Positions 1-8,640 of a DNA stretch of 50,138 nt are shown here, piece by piece. Source of the DNA: an uncultured Sutterella sp. (GTDB lineage Bacteria > Pseudomonadota > Gammaproteobacteria > Burkholderiales > Burkholderiaceae_F). The stretch is taken from the NCBI GenBank assembly GCA_900542195.1, contig UQNA01000012.1, positions 1 to 50,138 of the forward strand, given 5' to 3'. The translations under genes and the position numbers were made by a program. The notes beneath the pieces are model-generated. The model saw only the letters and a program-made list of their open reading frames with translations, had not been told where the DNA came from and did no database searches. Within the stretch, counting starts at the first letter, position 1, and every line of letters begins with the position of its first letter.

Positions 1-2
1 GA

Positions 3-1130
3 GCTGGCACATCTTTAAATATGAATGCCAATGAAGTAATTGCAAATCGCGCGATTGAGATACTGGGAGGAAAAAAGGGCGATTATACAATTATAAATCC
101 TAACGATGATGTGAATTGTGGACAGTCTACCAATGACGTGATTCCTACTGCCGGTAAAATGACTTCTCTTCGTTTGTTGCAGAATCTGAAAAAACAGCTT
201 CTTCGCCTCTATGATGCTCTTAATGAAAAAGCTACAGAGTTTGATCACATAATAAAAATGGGGCGTACACAGATGCAGGATGCAGTACCAATTCGTCTGG
301 GACAGGAATTTAAGGCATATTCGGTAGCAATCATGCGTGATATCCACAGAATGGATAAAGCAATGGATGAAATGCGGACTCTTAATATGGGAGGTACTGC
401 TATTGGAACAGGAATTAATGCAGATGAAGGTTATCTGAGAAGAATTGTTCCAAATCTCACTGAAATATCGGGAATGGACTTTATACAGGCTTTTGATCTG
501 ATTGATTCCACTCAGAATCTGGATCCATTTGTAGCTGTTTCCGGTGCTGTGAAAGCATGTGCGGTAACTCTTTCCAAAATGTCAAATGATCTCCGTCTGA
601 TGTCCTCCGGTCCACGTACTGGATTTGGAGAAATCAATCTTCCGGCAAAACAGAATGGCTCTTCTATTATGCCAGGTAAAGTTAATCCGGTTATTCCTGA
701 AGTAGTGAATCAGGTTGCTTTTAATATTATTGGTAATGATGTTACCATTACCATGGCTGCAGAGGCTGGTCAGCTGGAATTAAATGCGTTTGAGCCGATT
801 ATTTTCTATTGCATGTTCCAGTCTATCGATACTCTTGGCTATGCAGTCCAGACATTGGTGGATAATTGTATTGTAGGAATTACGGCAAATGAAGAAAGAT
901 GCCGTTATCTGGTAGAAAACAGTGTAGGTATTATCACTGCAATCAGCCCCCATCTTGGATATCAGAAGGCTGCGGATATTGCAAAAAAGGCAATTAAGAC
1001 AGGCGAATCTGTAAGAAGTCTGATTCTGAAAGAAAAGCTTATGAACGAGGATGAACTTAATCGCATTCTGGATCCGATCCATATGACGGAACCTGGTATT
1101 TCCGGAAAAGATTATCTTATAAAAAAATAA
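3..1130 (+). CDS. aspA: Aspartate ammonia-lyase, C-terminal part (5' end outside window)
   Basis: Cytoplasmic enzyme that deaminates L-aspartate to fumarate and ammonia. The frame is open from base 3, before the first ATG at 21, and the residues AGTSLNMNANEV match the family's GAGTSxNMNxNEV motif, so roughly 100 N-terminal residues lie outside the window. The fumarase/aspartase signature GSSIMPGKVNP is intact, and the following stretch up to EAGQLELNAFEP is aspartase-like, whereas class II fumarases have a different sequence there. The C-terminus looks complete and ends at TAA. It converges on the formate-THF ligase, with a strong hairpin between the two. Sequence and base usage look Firmicute-like (Lachnospiraceae) and differ from the betaproteobacterial genes after about 2.73 kb, so it probably belongs to another organism. 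Fumarase is the alternative name but is less likely. Confidence 0.9.
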   Translation, partial: AGTSLNMNANEVIANRAIEILGGKKGDYTIINPNDDVNCGQSTNDVIPTAGKMTSLRLLQNLKKQLLRLYDALNEKATEFDHIIKMGRTQMQDAVPIRLGQEFKAYSVAIMRDIHRMDKAMDEMRTLNMGGTAIGTGINADEGYLRRIVPNLTEISGMDFIQAFDLIDSTQNLDPFVAVSGAVKACAVTLSKMSNDLRLMSSGPRTGFGEINLPAKQNGSSIMPGKVNPVIPEVVNQVAFNIIGNDVTITMAAEAGQLELNAFEPIIFYCMFQSIDTLGYAVQTLVDNCIVGITANEERCRYLVENSVGIITAISPHLGYQKAADIAKKAIKTGESVRSLILKEKLMNEDELNRILDPIHMTEPGISGKDYLIKK

Positions 1131-1131
1131 A

Positions 1132-1170
1132 GAAAAAAACAGGCGGGAAAATCTTCCCGCCTGTAAAATC
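1132..1170 (-). terminator. Strong hairpin terminator between convergent aspA and fhs
   Basis: A perfect 11-bp stem (1139-1149 with 1154-1164) has a four-base loop. Read on the minus strand it is followed by a run of T (complement of 1131-1138), a classical intrinsic terminator for fhs. On the plus strand it follows the aspA stop closely, so it may serve both genes. Confidence 0.85.
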
Positions 1171-1238
1171 GTCTGGACACATATCATATATAAATATGAT
1201 TTTTATATTTTTGAATTATTCGATTGATTTCAACCGGA

Positions 1239-2729
1239 TTAGAACAGACCTGTGATCTTACCTGTCTCGTCTACGTCGATTCTCTCAGCAGCCGGAACTT
1301 TAGGAAGACCTGGCATTGTCATGATCTCGCCTGTAAGAGCTACGATGAATCCTGCACCAGCGGAAATCTTCAGGTTACGTACTGTAACTTCGAAGTCAGT
1401 AGGAGCACCCAGTTTAGTCTGGTCATCTGTTAAGCTGTACTGTGTCTTAGCTACACAAATCGGGCAGTTGCCAAAGCCAAGAGCTTCTAACTGTTTCGCC
1501 TGTTTCTGAGCGTTAGCTGTCAGAACTACTTTCTTACCGCCATATACTTTCTGAACAATCTGGTTCAGTTTGTCTTCGATAGAACCTTCCAGTTCATATG
1601 CATAGGAGAAGTCGTTTGGTTCTTCTACAAGACGGATAACTTCTTCTGCAAGTTTGATTCCGCCTTCGCCGCCTTTTGCCCACACTTCAGAAAGAGCAAC
1701 GTTAACGCCCAGTTCTTTACATTTAGCTTCTACAAAGTCAAGCTCTGCTTTTGTATCTGTAGGGAATGCGTTGATAGCAACAACACATGGAAGTTTGTAT
1801 ACGTTTTTGATGTTGGAAACGTGTTTTAACAGGTTCGGGATACCTTTTTCAAGAGCTTCCAGGTTTTCATTGTTGAGGTCAGCTTTTGCAACGCCACCGT
1901 TGTATTTCAGGGCACGTACAGTAGCTACGATTACAACTGCGCTTGGTTTTAAACCAGCCATACGGCATTTGATATCAAGGAATTTCTCAGCACCAAGGTC
2001 AGCACCGAAACCAGCTTCTGTGATTGCATAATCAGCAAGCTTCATAGCCATCCTTGTAGCTGTTACAGAGTTACATCCATGAGCGATGTTTGCGAATGGT
2101 CCGCCATGTACGATTGCAGGAACGTGTTCCAGAGTCTGTACAAGGTTTGGTTTCAGAGCATCTTTTAACAGGGCTGTCATAGCGCCTTCTGCGTGAAGGT
2201 CACCTGCTGTTACAGGTTTCTGCTCGGAAACTTTTCCGTATGTATATCCGATGATGATCTTGGATAATCTTTCTTTCAGGTCTTTGATGTCGCTTGCAAG
2301 ACAGAGAACTGCCATGATCTCAGATGCAACTGTGATGTCGTATCCGTCTTCACGAGGCATACCGTTTGTCTTTCCGCCAAGACCATCTACTACGTTACGA
2401 AGCTGACGGTCGTTCATATCTACACATCTTCTCCATGTGATCTTACGTGGGTCAATGTTTAATGCGTTACCCTGGAAAATATGGTTATCGATCATAGCTG
2501 CCAGTAAGTTGTTAGCTGCGCCGATTGCATGGAAGTCACCTGTGAAGTGAAGGTTGATGTCTTCCATCGGAACAACCTGTGCGTATCCGCCGCCTGCTGC
2601 TCCACCTTTTACTCCGAATACCGGTCCTAAGGACGGCTCACGGAGAGCAACCATAACCTTCTTACCGATCTTGCTCATACCATCTGCCAGACCTACGGAT
2701 GTGGTGGTCTTTCCTTCTCCTGCCGGGGT
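1239..2729 (-). CDS. fhs: Formate-tetrahydrofolate ligase, lacking its N-terminus at an assembly junction
   Basis: ATP-dependent synthesis of 10-formyl-tetrahydrofolate from formate and THF, a cytoplasmic one-carbon enzyme that is prominent in acetogenic and other anaerobic Firmicutes. The visible part begins at the P-loop (TPAGEGKTTTSVGLADG) and runs about 495 residues to the typical end GKITGLF. Family proteins are about 556 residues, so roughly the first 60 are missing. Other family landmarks are REPSLGPVFGVKGGAAGGGYAQV, DINLHFTGD and MTMPGLPKVPAA. Upstream of the P-loop the frame continues without interruption into RtcB, which is unrelated. The shared DNA (about 2711-2729) explains the join. 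It is foreign to the betaproteobacterial remainder of the window. Confidence 0.9.
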   Translation of the reverse strand, partial: TPAGEGKTTTSVGLADGMSKIGKKVMVALREPSLGPVFGVKGGAAGGGYAQVVPMEDINLHFTGDFHAIGAANNLLAAMIDNHIFQGNALNIDPRKITWRRCVDMNDRQLRNVVDGLGGKTNGMPREDGYDITVASEIMAVLCLASDIKDLKERLSKIIIGYTYGKVSEQKPVTAGDLHAEGAMTALLKDALKPNLVQTLEHVPAIVHGGPFANIAHGCNSVTATRMAMKLADYAITEAGFGADLGAEKFLDIKCRMAGLKPSAVVIVATVRALKYNGGVAKADLNNENLEALEKGIPNLLKHVSNIKNVYKLPCVVAINAFPTDTKAELDFVEAKCKELGVNVALSEVWAKGGEGGIKLAEEVIRLVEEPNDFSYAYELEGSIEDKLNQIVQKVYGGKKVVLTANAQKQAKQLEALGFGNCPICVAKTQYSLTDDQTKLGAPTDFEVTVRNLKISAGAGFIVALTGEIMTMPGLPKVPAAERIDVDETGKITGLF

Positions 2730-3821
2730 CGCTCCTTTCCTGTGAACAATCACCTCTTCTCCGTTGAACTCTTCCTTCCAAGCAAAATTGTGATGGTTTT
2801 CAACGTATCCGAGAACGCCGCATCCAAGGCCGGCAATAACATGCTTGTGAATCAATTCGTGATTGGCCGCTGCGTATCGCCCGCAAAGTTCCATTGCCTC
2901 CCAGTAGTCTTTTCCTTCCTGTGAATCCAACTCCAGCCAAGAGAGTCGTTTCAAGTTTTCCGGCAATTCCGGATGCAAAAATGCCGCAAGTTCGGAATAA
3001 AAATTGGCAACATGCTGACCAAGTCCTCGGCTGCCCGAATGAGAAAGTAACGCAGTATAGGTTCCCGCTTTTATCTTAAGAGTTGGTTCGTCAATATCGG
3101 CTTCAACCGTAAGTTTGCCGAATTCAACAAAGTGGTTTCCGTGACCGCTGGTGCCTAGTTGAGATCTGGCTTTCTGGAAATTCTCTTTCAAAACGCCCGG
3201 TTTCTTCCACAGAGGATCATCCATAACCTCATGAACTCTCATTCCTGGATCAAAGGCGATTCCGACTCCGAAACGAGTCTCACGCAAAAGGACCTCGCCG
3301 AACCTTCTTCTATCTCGTTCGAACTCTTCATAAGGAACATCCAAAATCGATATTCTCATGCGGCAAGCAATATCTACACCTACCGCATAAGGAATGACAG
3401 CGCCTTTTGTTGCCAGTACTCCGCCGATCGGCAATCCATAGCCTTGATGCGCATCCGGCATCAAGGCCCCTCCCACAGAAATCGGCAAACTAACGGCGTC
3501 ATCCATTTGTTCCAAAGCCTTTGCTTCCACTTTTTCCGTGCCCCAAAGTTTCCAAGGAGCCTTCTCTTTTCTCTCGCAAAAGTTAATTCTGTTTGCTCTG
3601 GATTGTTCTAATTTCTCAGCAGCAACAGCAAAAATCTCCTTGAGATCACCGCTTAGAACTTTTGTCGGCTTTAACGCTGAGGCTAATTGCTTTAACGCCT
3701 TTTTGAGTTCAACGTCAGACTTACCGACGCGATAAGCCTCATGCAGCGCATCATAAAAGGCATTTCTCAAGTCTTCTGTTTTAAAAATGGGAGTCTCATC
3801 CAAATCTTTTCTTTTAAGCAT
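2711..3821 (-). CDS. rtcB: RNA-splicing ligase RtcB, C-terminally truncated at an assembly junction
   Basis: RtcB joins RNA 2',3'-cyclic phosphate or 3'-phosphate ends to 5'-OH ends using GTP and Mn2+. The first ~370 residues are present. Mn-binding residues by family motifs are D150 and C153 (GVDIACRMR), H230 (GTSGHGNHFVEFG), H261 (SHSGSRGLG) and the NHHNFAWKE histidines at 343-344. The protein then reads VHRKGATPAGEG and passes into formate-THF ligase. The final ~100 residues, including the GMP-accepting histidine of the HGAGR-type motif, are absent from the window. It starts 3 bp after the rtcA stop, with AAGGAT upstream as ribosome binding site, so rtcA and rtcB are co-transcribed. The organism's real gene is presumably complete; the truncation looks like an artefact. 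Confidence 0.92.
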
Positions 3822-3824
3822 TTT

Positions 3825-4868
3825 TTATCCTTGTACTTTTGGCACTTCGACGAGTAATTCTTTGCGGTCCTTTTCCAATCCAACTTTCTTCCCTGTAAAC
3901 AATTCAAACGTCTGACAGCAGCTTTCTAAGTGTTCTGTAAGATGCGACGTTAAGAACTTCCCGCCTGCGGCAAAACCTAGCGGAAGAATCAGTTGATCCG
4001 CCAAATGTGCCTCTACCGGTACTTCCGCAGCAAAAAATTTCCGCAACTGCTTTCCGAGGTTGTTAGCTAGAGCCTCTGAGCTGTATCCGTAGGCTGCAAT
4101 ATCACTGAATATGAGAGGATATTCGGCGGATCCAGTTCTCACGATAACGGCTGCTCCAGGTTCTTCTATTGTTGACTTCTCAATAATCTCCATTTCGTAC
4201 GGAACCGCACATTTCATCTTCTCGAATTCTTTAGTTATCAGCTTACGGATCTTGAGCGTCGTTTTTTCCGGGAAATGGCTTGTTATCAGCTGAACGGTGC
4301 ATTTTCGCTGTTTTTCTCGCCTTACCCAATTGACCGCTCTAAACTGTTTCGGAGAATTGCATGCCACACTGATTTGTCCTCCGCCTGCTTTATAAAAACC
4401 AAACTTTTCGATATTCGCCTCGATTGAATATCCCATCCGGTTCATTCGCGTGACTAAACTTTCAGCAAAGAACTCTCCTGTAGGTGCCTGCGGACAATAA
4501 GTTCCGCCATCGACGATCACTTGAGAAGGCAGTTTCTGGACCGCTAATGGTAAAAGGACGCTTTGTAGAACCAACGTTGCGCTGCCGCCGCTTCCAATCG
4601 CAAAATGATAAGAACCGCTTTTGATCTTTTTAGGAGTGAAGCTCAACGCATCCGATCCCAATTCAGCTCCTTCAACCTTGGCGCCGCAAATTTCTGCACA
4701 AGCCTTTACGCCGCACAAGTGCTGCTTTCTAAGTCCCGGCTGCGGCCGTCCTTTGCGGATGTCAGTCATTTCAAAAGGAATGCCCGAGATACAGGAAAGA
4801 GCTAGAGAAGAGCGCAAAATTTGTCCTCCTCCGTGTCCCATGCTTCCGTCTATTTTTAGCGTTTTCAT
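3825..4868 (-). CDS. rtcA: RNA 3'-terminal phosphate cyclase
   Basis: Converts an RNA 3'-phosphate to a 2',3'-cyclic phosphate using ATP, preparing ends for RtcB. The 347-residue length is normal for the family. The N-terminal GSMGHGGGQILRSSLALS matches the family's G-x-GGGQILR motif, followed by RKGRPQPGLRKQHL, the glycine-rich FAIGSGGSATLVLQ and FYKAGGGQ. By alignment with the E. coli enzyme, the nucleophilic histidine that accepts AMP should be His313 in TEHLESC. It is the first gene of an rtcA-rtcB operon, an order opposite to that of E. coli. A GAGGG Shine-Dalgarno lies just before the ATG and a -24/-12 promoter lies about 30-45 bp upstream, so expression should depend on sigma54 and the divergent RtcR. 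Confidence 0.95.
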   Translation of the reverse strand: MKTLKIDGSMGHGGGQILRSSLALSCISGIPFEMTDIRKGRPQPGLRKQHLCGVKACAEICGAKVEGAELGSDALSFTPKKIKSGSYHFAIGSGGSATLVLQSVLLPLAVQKLPSQVIVDGGTYCPQAPTGEFFAESLVTRMNRMGYSIEANIEKFGFYKAGGGQISVACNSPKQFRAVNWVRREKQRKCTVQLITSHFPEKTTLKIRKLITKEFEKMKCAVPYEMEIIEKSTIEEPGAAVIVRTGSAEYPLIFSDIAAYGYSSEALANNLGKQLRKFFAAEVPVEAHLADQLILPLGFAAGGKFLTSHLTEHLESCCQTFELFTGKKVGLEKDRKELLVEVPKVQG

Positions 4869-4898
4869 TTTTCCCTCTTAAGTCTCATCCTTTCTTAT

Positions 4899-4915
4899 TG
4901 CAAAAGGCATGCCAA
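4899..4915 (-). promoter_or_regulatory. Sigma54 (-24/-12) promoter of rtcAB
   Basis: Read on the minus strand the bases are TTGGCATGCCTTTTGCA. The -24 GG and the -12 GC are separated by exactly 10 bp, as the sigma54 consensus TGGCAC-N5-TTGCA requires. Transcription would begin near 4888, about 20 bases before the rtcA ATG. The AT-rich stretch 4920-5030 before rtcR would hold the RtcR binding sites; I could not define them. Confidence 0.88.
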
Positions 4916-5033
4916 CTTTTCATTCTTATTTAAATTCATGTAGTTATAAAATTATGACTTATCTCTTCTCTAAATTTAAAGATAAAAATTTATACTTTAA
5001 AATATCTTTCTATAAATTTTTATAGCGATAAAA

Positions 5034-6617
5034 ATGAAAAAAACGGTTATTTTCGGCTTTCTCGGAACAAATCTCGATCAGCCCGGAAGAGCAAAATGGT
5101 CGAAATGGCGCCCGACAGTATCTTTAGGCCAGCAAGAAGACCTTATGGTAGCCAGGTACGAGCTTTTTTATGACGTTCCTTACCAAAAACTCGCCTCTTC
5201 AGTTCGTGAAGACTTTCTTCAAGTTTCGCCGGAAACAGAATTCAATACTCATCAAATCAGGCTCCGAGATCCTTGGGATTTCCAAACCGTTTATAGCGGC
5301 ATCTTCGACTTTCTTAAGACTTACAAATTCGATACCGATAACGAAGAATACTTGGTCCACATTACTACCGGTACTCATGTCATCCAAATATGCCTCTTTC
5401 TTCTAACCGAATCACGTCATATTCCGGGGAAAATTTTGCAAACTCAAATGCAAAAGTACGGAGATCCAACCGGTACTTACACAATCATTGATTTGGACCT
5501 CTCCAAATACGACATGATTGCAGAGCGTTTCCATCAAGAACAGAAAGAAGGAGTGCACTTCTTAAAGTCCGGTATTGAAACAAAGAACCCAGTCTTCAAC
5601 ACGATGATCAGAGAGCTGGCCACCGTTAGCGTCAAATCCAAGTCGCCGATTCTTTTGACCGGTGATACCGGTGTCGGAAAGACCAAGATGGCTCGCCTCA
5701 TCTACGAATGGAAAAAACAGCAAAGAATGGTCAGCGGCAGCTTCGTCGAACTTAACTGCGCTACTTTGAGAGGAGACGCCTGTATGTCGGCTCTATTCGG
5801 CCACGTTAAAGGTGCTTTTACCGGCGCAGTCAACCACCGAGAAGGTCTTCTCAAAGCAGCTGACGGCGGACTTTTGTTCTTGGATGAGATTGGCGAACTC
5901 GGCCTTGATGAACAGGCCATGCTGCTGCGTGCTCTCGAGGAAAAACGCTTTTATCCTCTCGGTTCTGATGTCGAAAGCCAAAGCGATTTCCAGCTAATCT
6001 GCGGCACGAATAAAAATCTCTCTGCCATGGTCAAAGAAGGAAAGTTCAGAGAAGATCTTCTCGCCAGAATCCAATTGTGGTCTTTCAAAATACCTTCTCT
6101 CAAAGAGCGGCCGGAAGATATTGAACCGAACCTTGATTACGAACTTCAACAAGTTTCCGTCAATACCGGCACGCAATTCAGTTTCAACCGGGAAGCGCGA
6201 GAGAAATTCCTCCAGTTATCTAAATCTGATCAAGCTTTATGGAAATCTAACTTCCGAGATTTGTCCGGTGCCGTAATAAGAATGGCAACACTCTCAGATG
6301 GCGGAAGAATCACGGAAGATACTGTCGACTCGGAATGGAAAAGGCTTGTCCATCGGTGGCATCCTGACGAGAAAGTTCAGTCTCCTGCCGCATCTTCCTC
6401 TGAAATCATTGGCGAGACATGGGACAAATTAGATCTTTTCGATCGCTGCCAATTAGAGAAAGTTATTGAAGTCTGCAAAACATCTAAAAGTCTTGCTGAT
6501 GCCAGCAGGAAACTCTTTTCAAACTCCATCCTCGAAAAGAAGTCCAGCAATGATTCAGATCGTCTGCGCAAATATCTCGCCAAGTTTGGTCTCTGCTGGA
6601 AAGACTTCCATTCGTAA
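5034..6617 (+). CDS. rtcR: RtcR, sigma54-dependent activator of the RNA repair operon
   Basis: A bacterial enhancer-binding protein of 527 residues with an N-terminal CARF-type ligand-sensing domain (about 1-180), an AAA+ domain (about 185-420) and a C-terminal DNA-binding region. The CARF domain shows VHITTGTHVIQ near residues 108-118. The AAA+ domain has Walker A GDTGVGKT (210-217), the sigma54-contacting GAFTGA loop (260-265), Walker B LLFLDEIGEL (about 280-289) and an arginine-finger region near FREDLLAR. Family knowledge says RtcR senses RNA ends, such as 2',3'-cyclic phosphate fragments, and activates rtcBA. It is divergent from rtcA, and the matching -24/-12 promoter supports the role. 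The ATG has no clear Shine-Dalgarno. Confidence 0.95.
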   Translation: MKKTVIFGFLGTNLDQPGRAKWSKWRPTVSLGQQEDLMVARYELFYDVPYQKLASSVREDFLQVSPETEFNTHQIRLRDPWDFQTVYSGIFDFLKTYKFDTDNEEYLVHITTGTHVIQICLFLLTESRHIPGKILQTQMQKYGDPTGTYTIIDLDLSKYDMIAERFHQEQKEGVHFLKSGIETKNPVFNTMIRELATVSVKSKSPILLTGDTGVGKTKMARLIYEWKKQQRMVSGSFVELNCATLRGDACMSALFGHVKGAFTGAVNHREGLLKAADGGLLFLDEIGELGLDEQAMLLRALEEKRFYPLGSDVESQSDFQLICGTNKNLSAMVKEGKFREDLLARIQLWSFKIPSLKERPEDIEPNLDYELQQVSVNTGTQFSFNREAREKFLQLSKSDQALWKSNFRDLSGAVIRMATLSDGGRITEDTVDSEWKRLVHRWHPDEKVQSPAASSSEIIGETWDKLDLFDRCQLEKVIEVCKTSKSLADASRKLFSNSILEKKSSNDSDRLRKYLAKFGLCWKDFHS

Positions 6618-6660
6618 TTGTCCTCCGGAAGAACAATAACTTCTTCCTTTGCTGACCGCA

Positions 6661-6690
6661 AACCTTTGCAGCTCCCTTGGCACAAAGGTT
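6661..6690 (+). terminator. Inverted repeat downstream of rtcR, possible terminator
   Basis: Perfect 8-bp arms, AACCTTTG at 6661-6668 and CAAAGGTT at 6683-6690, with a 14-base loop. No T-run follows, so intrinsic termination is uncertain. Confidence 0.35.
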
Positions 6691-6752
6691 GTTGCATACC
6701 GAACAAAAAAGAAAGAATACGAACAAGCACTTTAAAACACTGAATTACCGGA

Positions 6753-7205
6753 ATGGCTATATTTCGACTCATACAAGAAAATAAGAAAAGATATCTCGAC
6801 CTTCTGCTCCTTGCGGACGAACAGGAAGATATGATTGACCGTTATTTGGAAAGCGGTGAGCTGTGGACTCTGGATGACAACGGTGTAAAGGCCGTCTGCG
6901 TCGTTGCCGATGTTGGAAATGGAATCTTGGAAATTAAAAACCTTGCCGTAGTACCGAATTTTCAACGCAAAGGATATGGCAAAGCCATGATCGAATTCAT
7001 TGCCGAAAAATATAAGAATTACTCACGCCTGCGCGTGGGAACCGGCAACAGTCCTTTGACTATTCCTTTCTATCGTTCTTGCGGATTCCGAGAAAGCGGC
7101 GTAATTCCGAATTTCTTCACCGACAACTACGACCATCCTATCGTAGAAGGAAACGTTGTATTGAAGGACATGATTCTCTTGGAGCGATCTTTGCTTAATC
7201 ACTAG
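6753..7205 (+). CDS. GNAT-family N-acetyltransferase
   Basis: Small cytoplasmic acetyltransferase of 150 residues. The acetyl-CoA binding motif A is clear: LAVVPNFQRKGYGKAMIEF at about residues 64-82, with the Q-R-K-G-Y-G pyrophosphate loop at 71-76. A typical motif B follows (NSPLTIPFYRSCGFRESG, about 99-116). The substrate cannot be told from sequence. Homologues of this short kind act on small molecules or protein N-termini. It stands alone between rtcR and the C45-family gene, on the same strand as both, with 135 bp before and 190 bp after. No strong ribosome binding site is visible before the ATG, so the start is the first in-frame ATG and is moderately sure. Confidence 0.85.
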   Translation: MAIFRLIQENKKRYLDLLLLADEQEDMIDRYLESGELWTLDDNGVKAVCVVADVGNGILEIKNLAVVPNFQRKGYGKAMIEFIAEKYKNYSRLRVGTGNSPLTIPFYRSCGFRESGVIPNFFTDNYDHPIVEGNVVLKDMILLERSLLNH

Positions 7206-7395
7206 CGTATTGGCCGGACAGAGAATTGCAAATGATTCTGAAGACTTACTCGAGATCCCGCACAACATGGTCTCTCCAGGAAAAGATTACGACCTCGGAC
7301 AACACCTGTCTGAATCGCTTTTTTTCTAATTTCAAGACCTCCAAAGTATCGTCGGTTTTGCTAACCTGAATTGTCTCAATCTAGAAGGAGAAGAA

Positions 7396-8574
7396 ATGTC
7401 TGTAACCAGAAGAAAGGCCTTAACAGTGCTTGGTGCAAGTGCTGCCTCGTTGTTGACTTCCAATGTTTTTGCGGCAGTTACTCTTCCGCAAGCGCCTGCT
7501 GTTCAGCCTCTTCAAGTGGTTCCTTGCCAATATCCGGTCATCGAACTTTCCGGTACACCTTTCGAACGAGGAAAGGCATACGGAATGGCGGTCAAAGAAG
7601 CTGTCAGAAGAAATATCGCTTTCTACAAAATGATTTTTAAAACTTTCTCCAATATTTCATGGGAGAAAGCAATGGCGACGTCTAAGAAATTCCTTCCGTA
7701 TATCGAAAAATTCTGCCCGGGCGCTATCGAAGAAATGAAAGGCGTCGCAAGCGGCGCGGATTTACCGTTTGAAGAAATCCTTACTCTTAACTGCCGCAGT
7801 GAAATCATGTTTGCAGCTTCTGACGGCTGCACGGCGGTGGCCTTTCTGAAAGAACAAACCACCGGCGGAAGCGTCTTGCTCGGCCAAACTTGGGACTGGT
7901 TCATGCCGGCGCGAGAAAATACTTGCATCCTCAAAATTCGTCAGGAGAAAGCCCCCGATATTCTGATGGTGGCTGAAGCAGGTTTGATTGGCGGCAAAGG
8001 TCTTAACTCCTGCGGCATCGGATTGTGCCTTAATGCCGTGAGCATCGGCAGCGGAAAAGAAGGTGTACCTCTTCACCTAATCATGCGCAACATTCTCAAC
8101 ACTACTTTGCCGACGGAAGCGTTAGATTGCATTGCCCACGTTCCAAGAGCCGGCTCTGCGACTTTAACGATTGGTTCGGCTGAGGACCTTGTAATGGCTG
8201 TAGAGTATTCTCCGAATGAGTTTGACGTTCTGATGGCAGAAGAGGAACCATTGGCTCACACAAATCATTTCCTCTCGCCTTTGATTGCTCCCCATGACAA
8301 AGGCAAAGCCGGACCGCTTTCAACCTACACTCGTCTGAATACAGTTCGCCGGAAAATCAAAAAACTTGGCAAAGCCGATGGTCTTAATGCGGTATACAGT
8401 CTTTTGACCTCACATGAATTCTTTCCGGAATCACTCTGTTATCACGAAGACGTCAGAGACTCCGGCCTTCGTGCGTGTACGATTTATTCTATGGTCATGG
8501 ATTTGAACTCAAAAACTTTGCTGATCTCCAACGGATATCCGTGCGAAGGAAAAGTATCGGAGTTTTCTATCTAG
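7396..8574 (+). CDS. Exported C45-family autoproteolytic acyltransferase/hydrolase (Tat signal)
   Basis: A 392-residue protein of the acyl-CoA:6-aminopenicillanate acyltransferase (peptidase C45) type, in the Ntn-hydrolase superfamily. A twin-arginine leader (VTRRKALTVLGASAAS...VFA, about 1-27) suggests export of a folded protein to the periplasm. The GTPFERGKAYG motif near 53-63 is typical of C45. The likely N-terminal nucleophile after self-cleavage is Cys145 in SDGCTAVAF, followed by GQTWDWF, also family-typical. The reaction is probably amide hydrolysis or acyl transfer on a small amide; choloylglycine-like or N-acyl amino acid substrates are possible but not shown. It has an excellent ribosome binding site (AGAAGGAGAAG) just before the ATG. 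No obvious operon partner. Confidence 0.82.
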   Translation: MSVTRRKALTVLGASAASLLTSNVFAAVTLPQAPAVQPLQVVPCQYPVIELSGTPFERGKAYGMAVKEAVRRNIAFYKMIFKTFSNISWEKAMATSKKFLPYIEKFCPGAIEEMKGVASGADLPFEEILTLNCRSEIMFAASDGCTAVAFLKEQTTGGSVLLGQTWDWFMPARENTCILKIRQEKAPDILMVAEAGLIGGKGLNSCGIGLCLNAVSIGSGKEGVPLHLIMRNILNTTLPTEALDCIAHVPRAGSATLTIGSAEDLVMAVEYSPNEFDVLMAEEEPLAHTNHFLSPLIAPHDKGKAGPLSTYTRLNTVRRKIKKLGKADGLNAVYSLLTSHEFFPESLCYHEDVRDSGLRACTIYSMVMDLNSKTLLISNGYPCEGKVSEFSI

Positions 8575-8592
8575 CAATTGAATTTTTCCAAT

Positions 8593-8639
8593 AACCTCCT
8601 TATGAAGTCATGTCTGACAACAAAACTTCAAAGGAGGTT
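8593..8639 (+). promoter_or_regulatory. Hairpin that would pair with a perfect Shine-Dalgarno
   Basis: AACCTCCTT plus TGAAG (8593-8601, 8603-8607) is complementary to CTTCA plus AAGGAGGTT (8626-8639). The right arm contains AAGGAGG directly before an ATG at 8641, so the fold would hide the ribosome binding site of the following short frame. It could alternatively be the end-structure of the C45 gene transcript, but no T-run follows. Confidence 0.5.
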
Positions 8640-8640
8640 T

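Noticed and set aside
1239..3821. A real RtcB/formate-THF ligase fusion gene
   Set aside because: Each half lacks an essential end, the two flanks have different taxonomic character, and the join falls on a short shared sequence. Misassembly explains all three.
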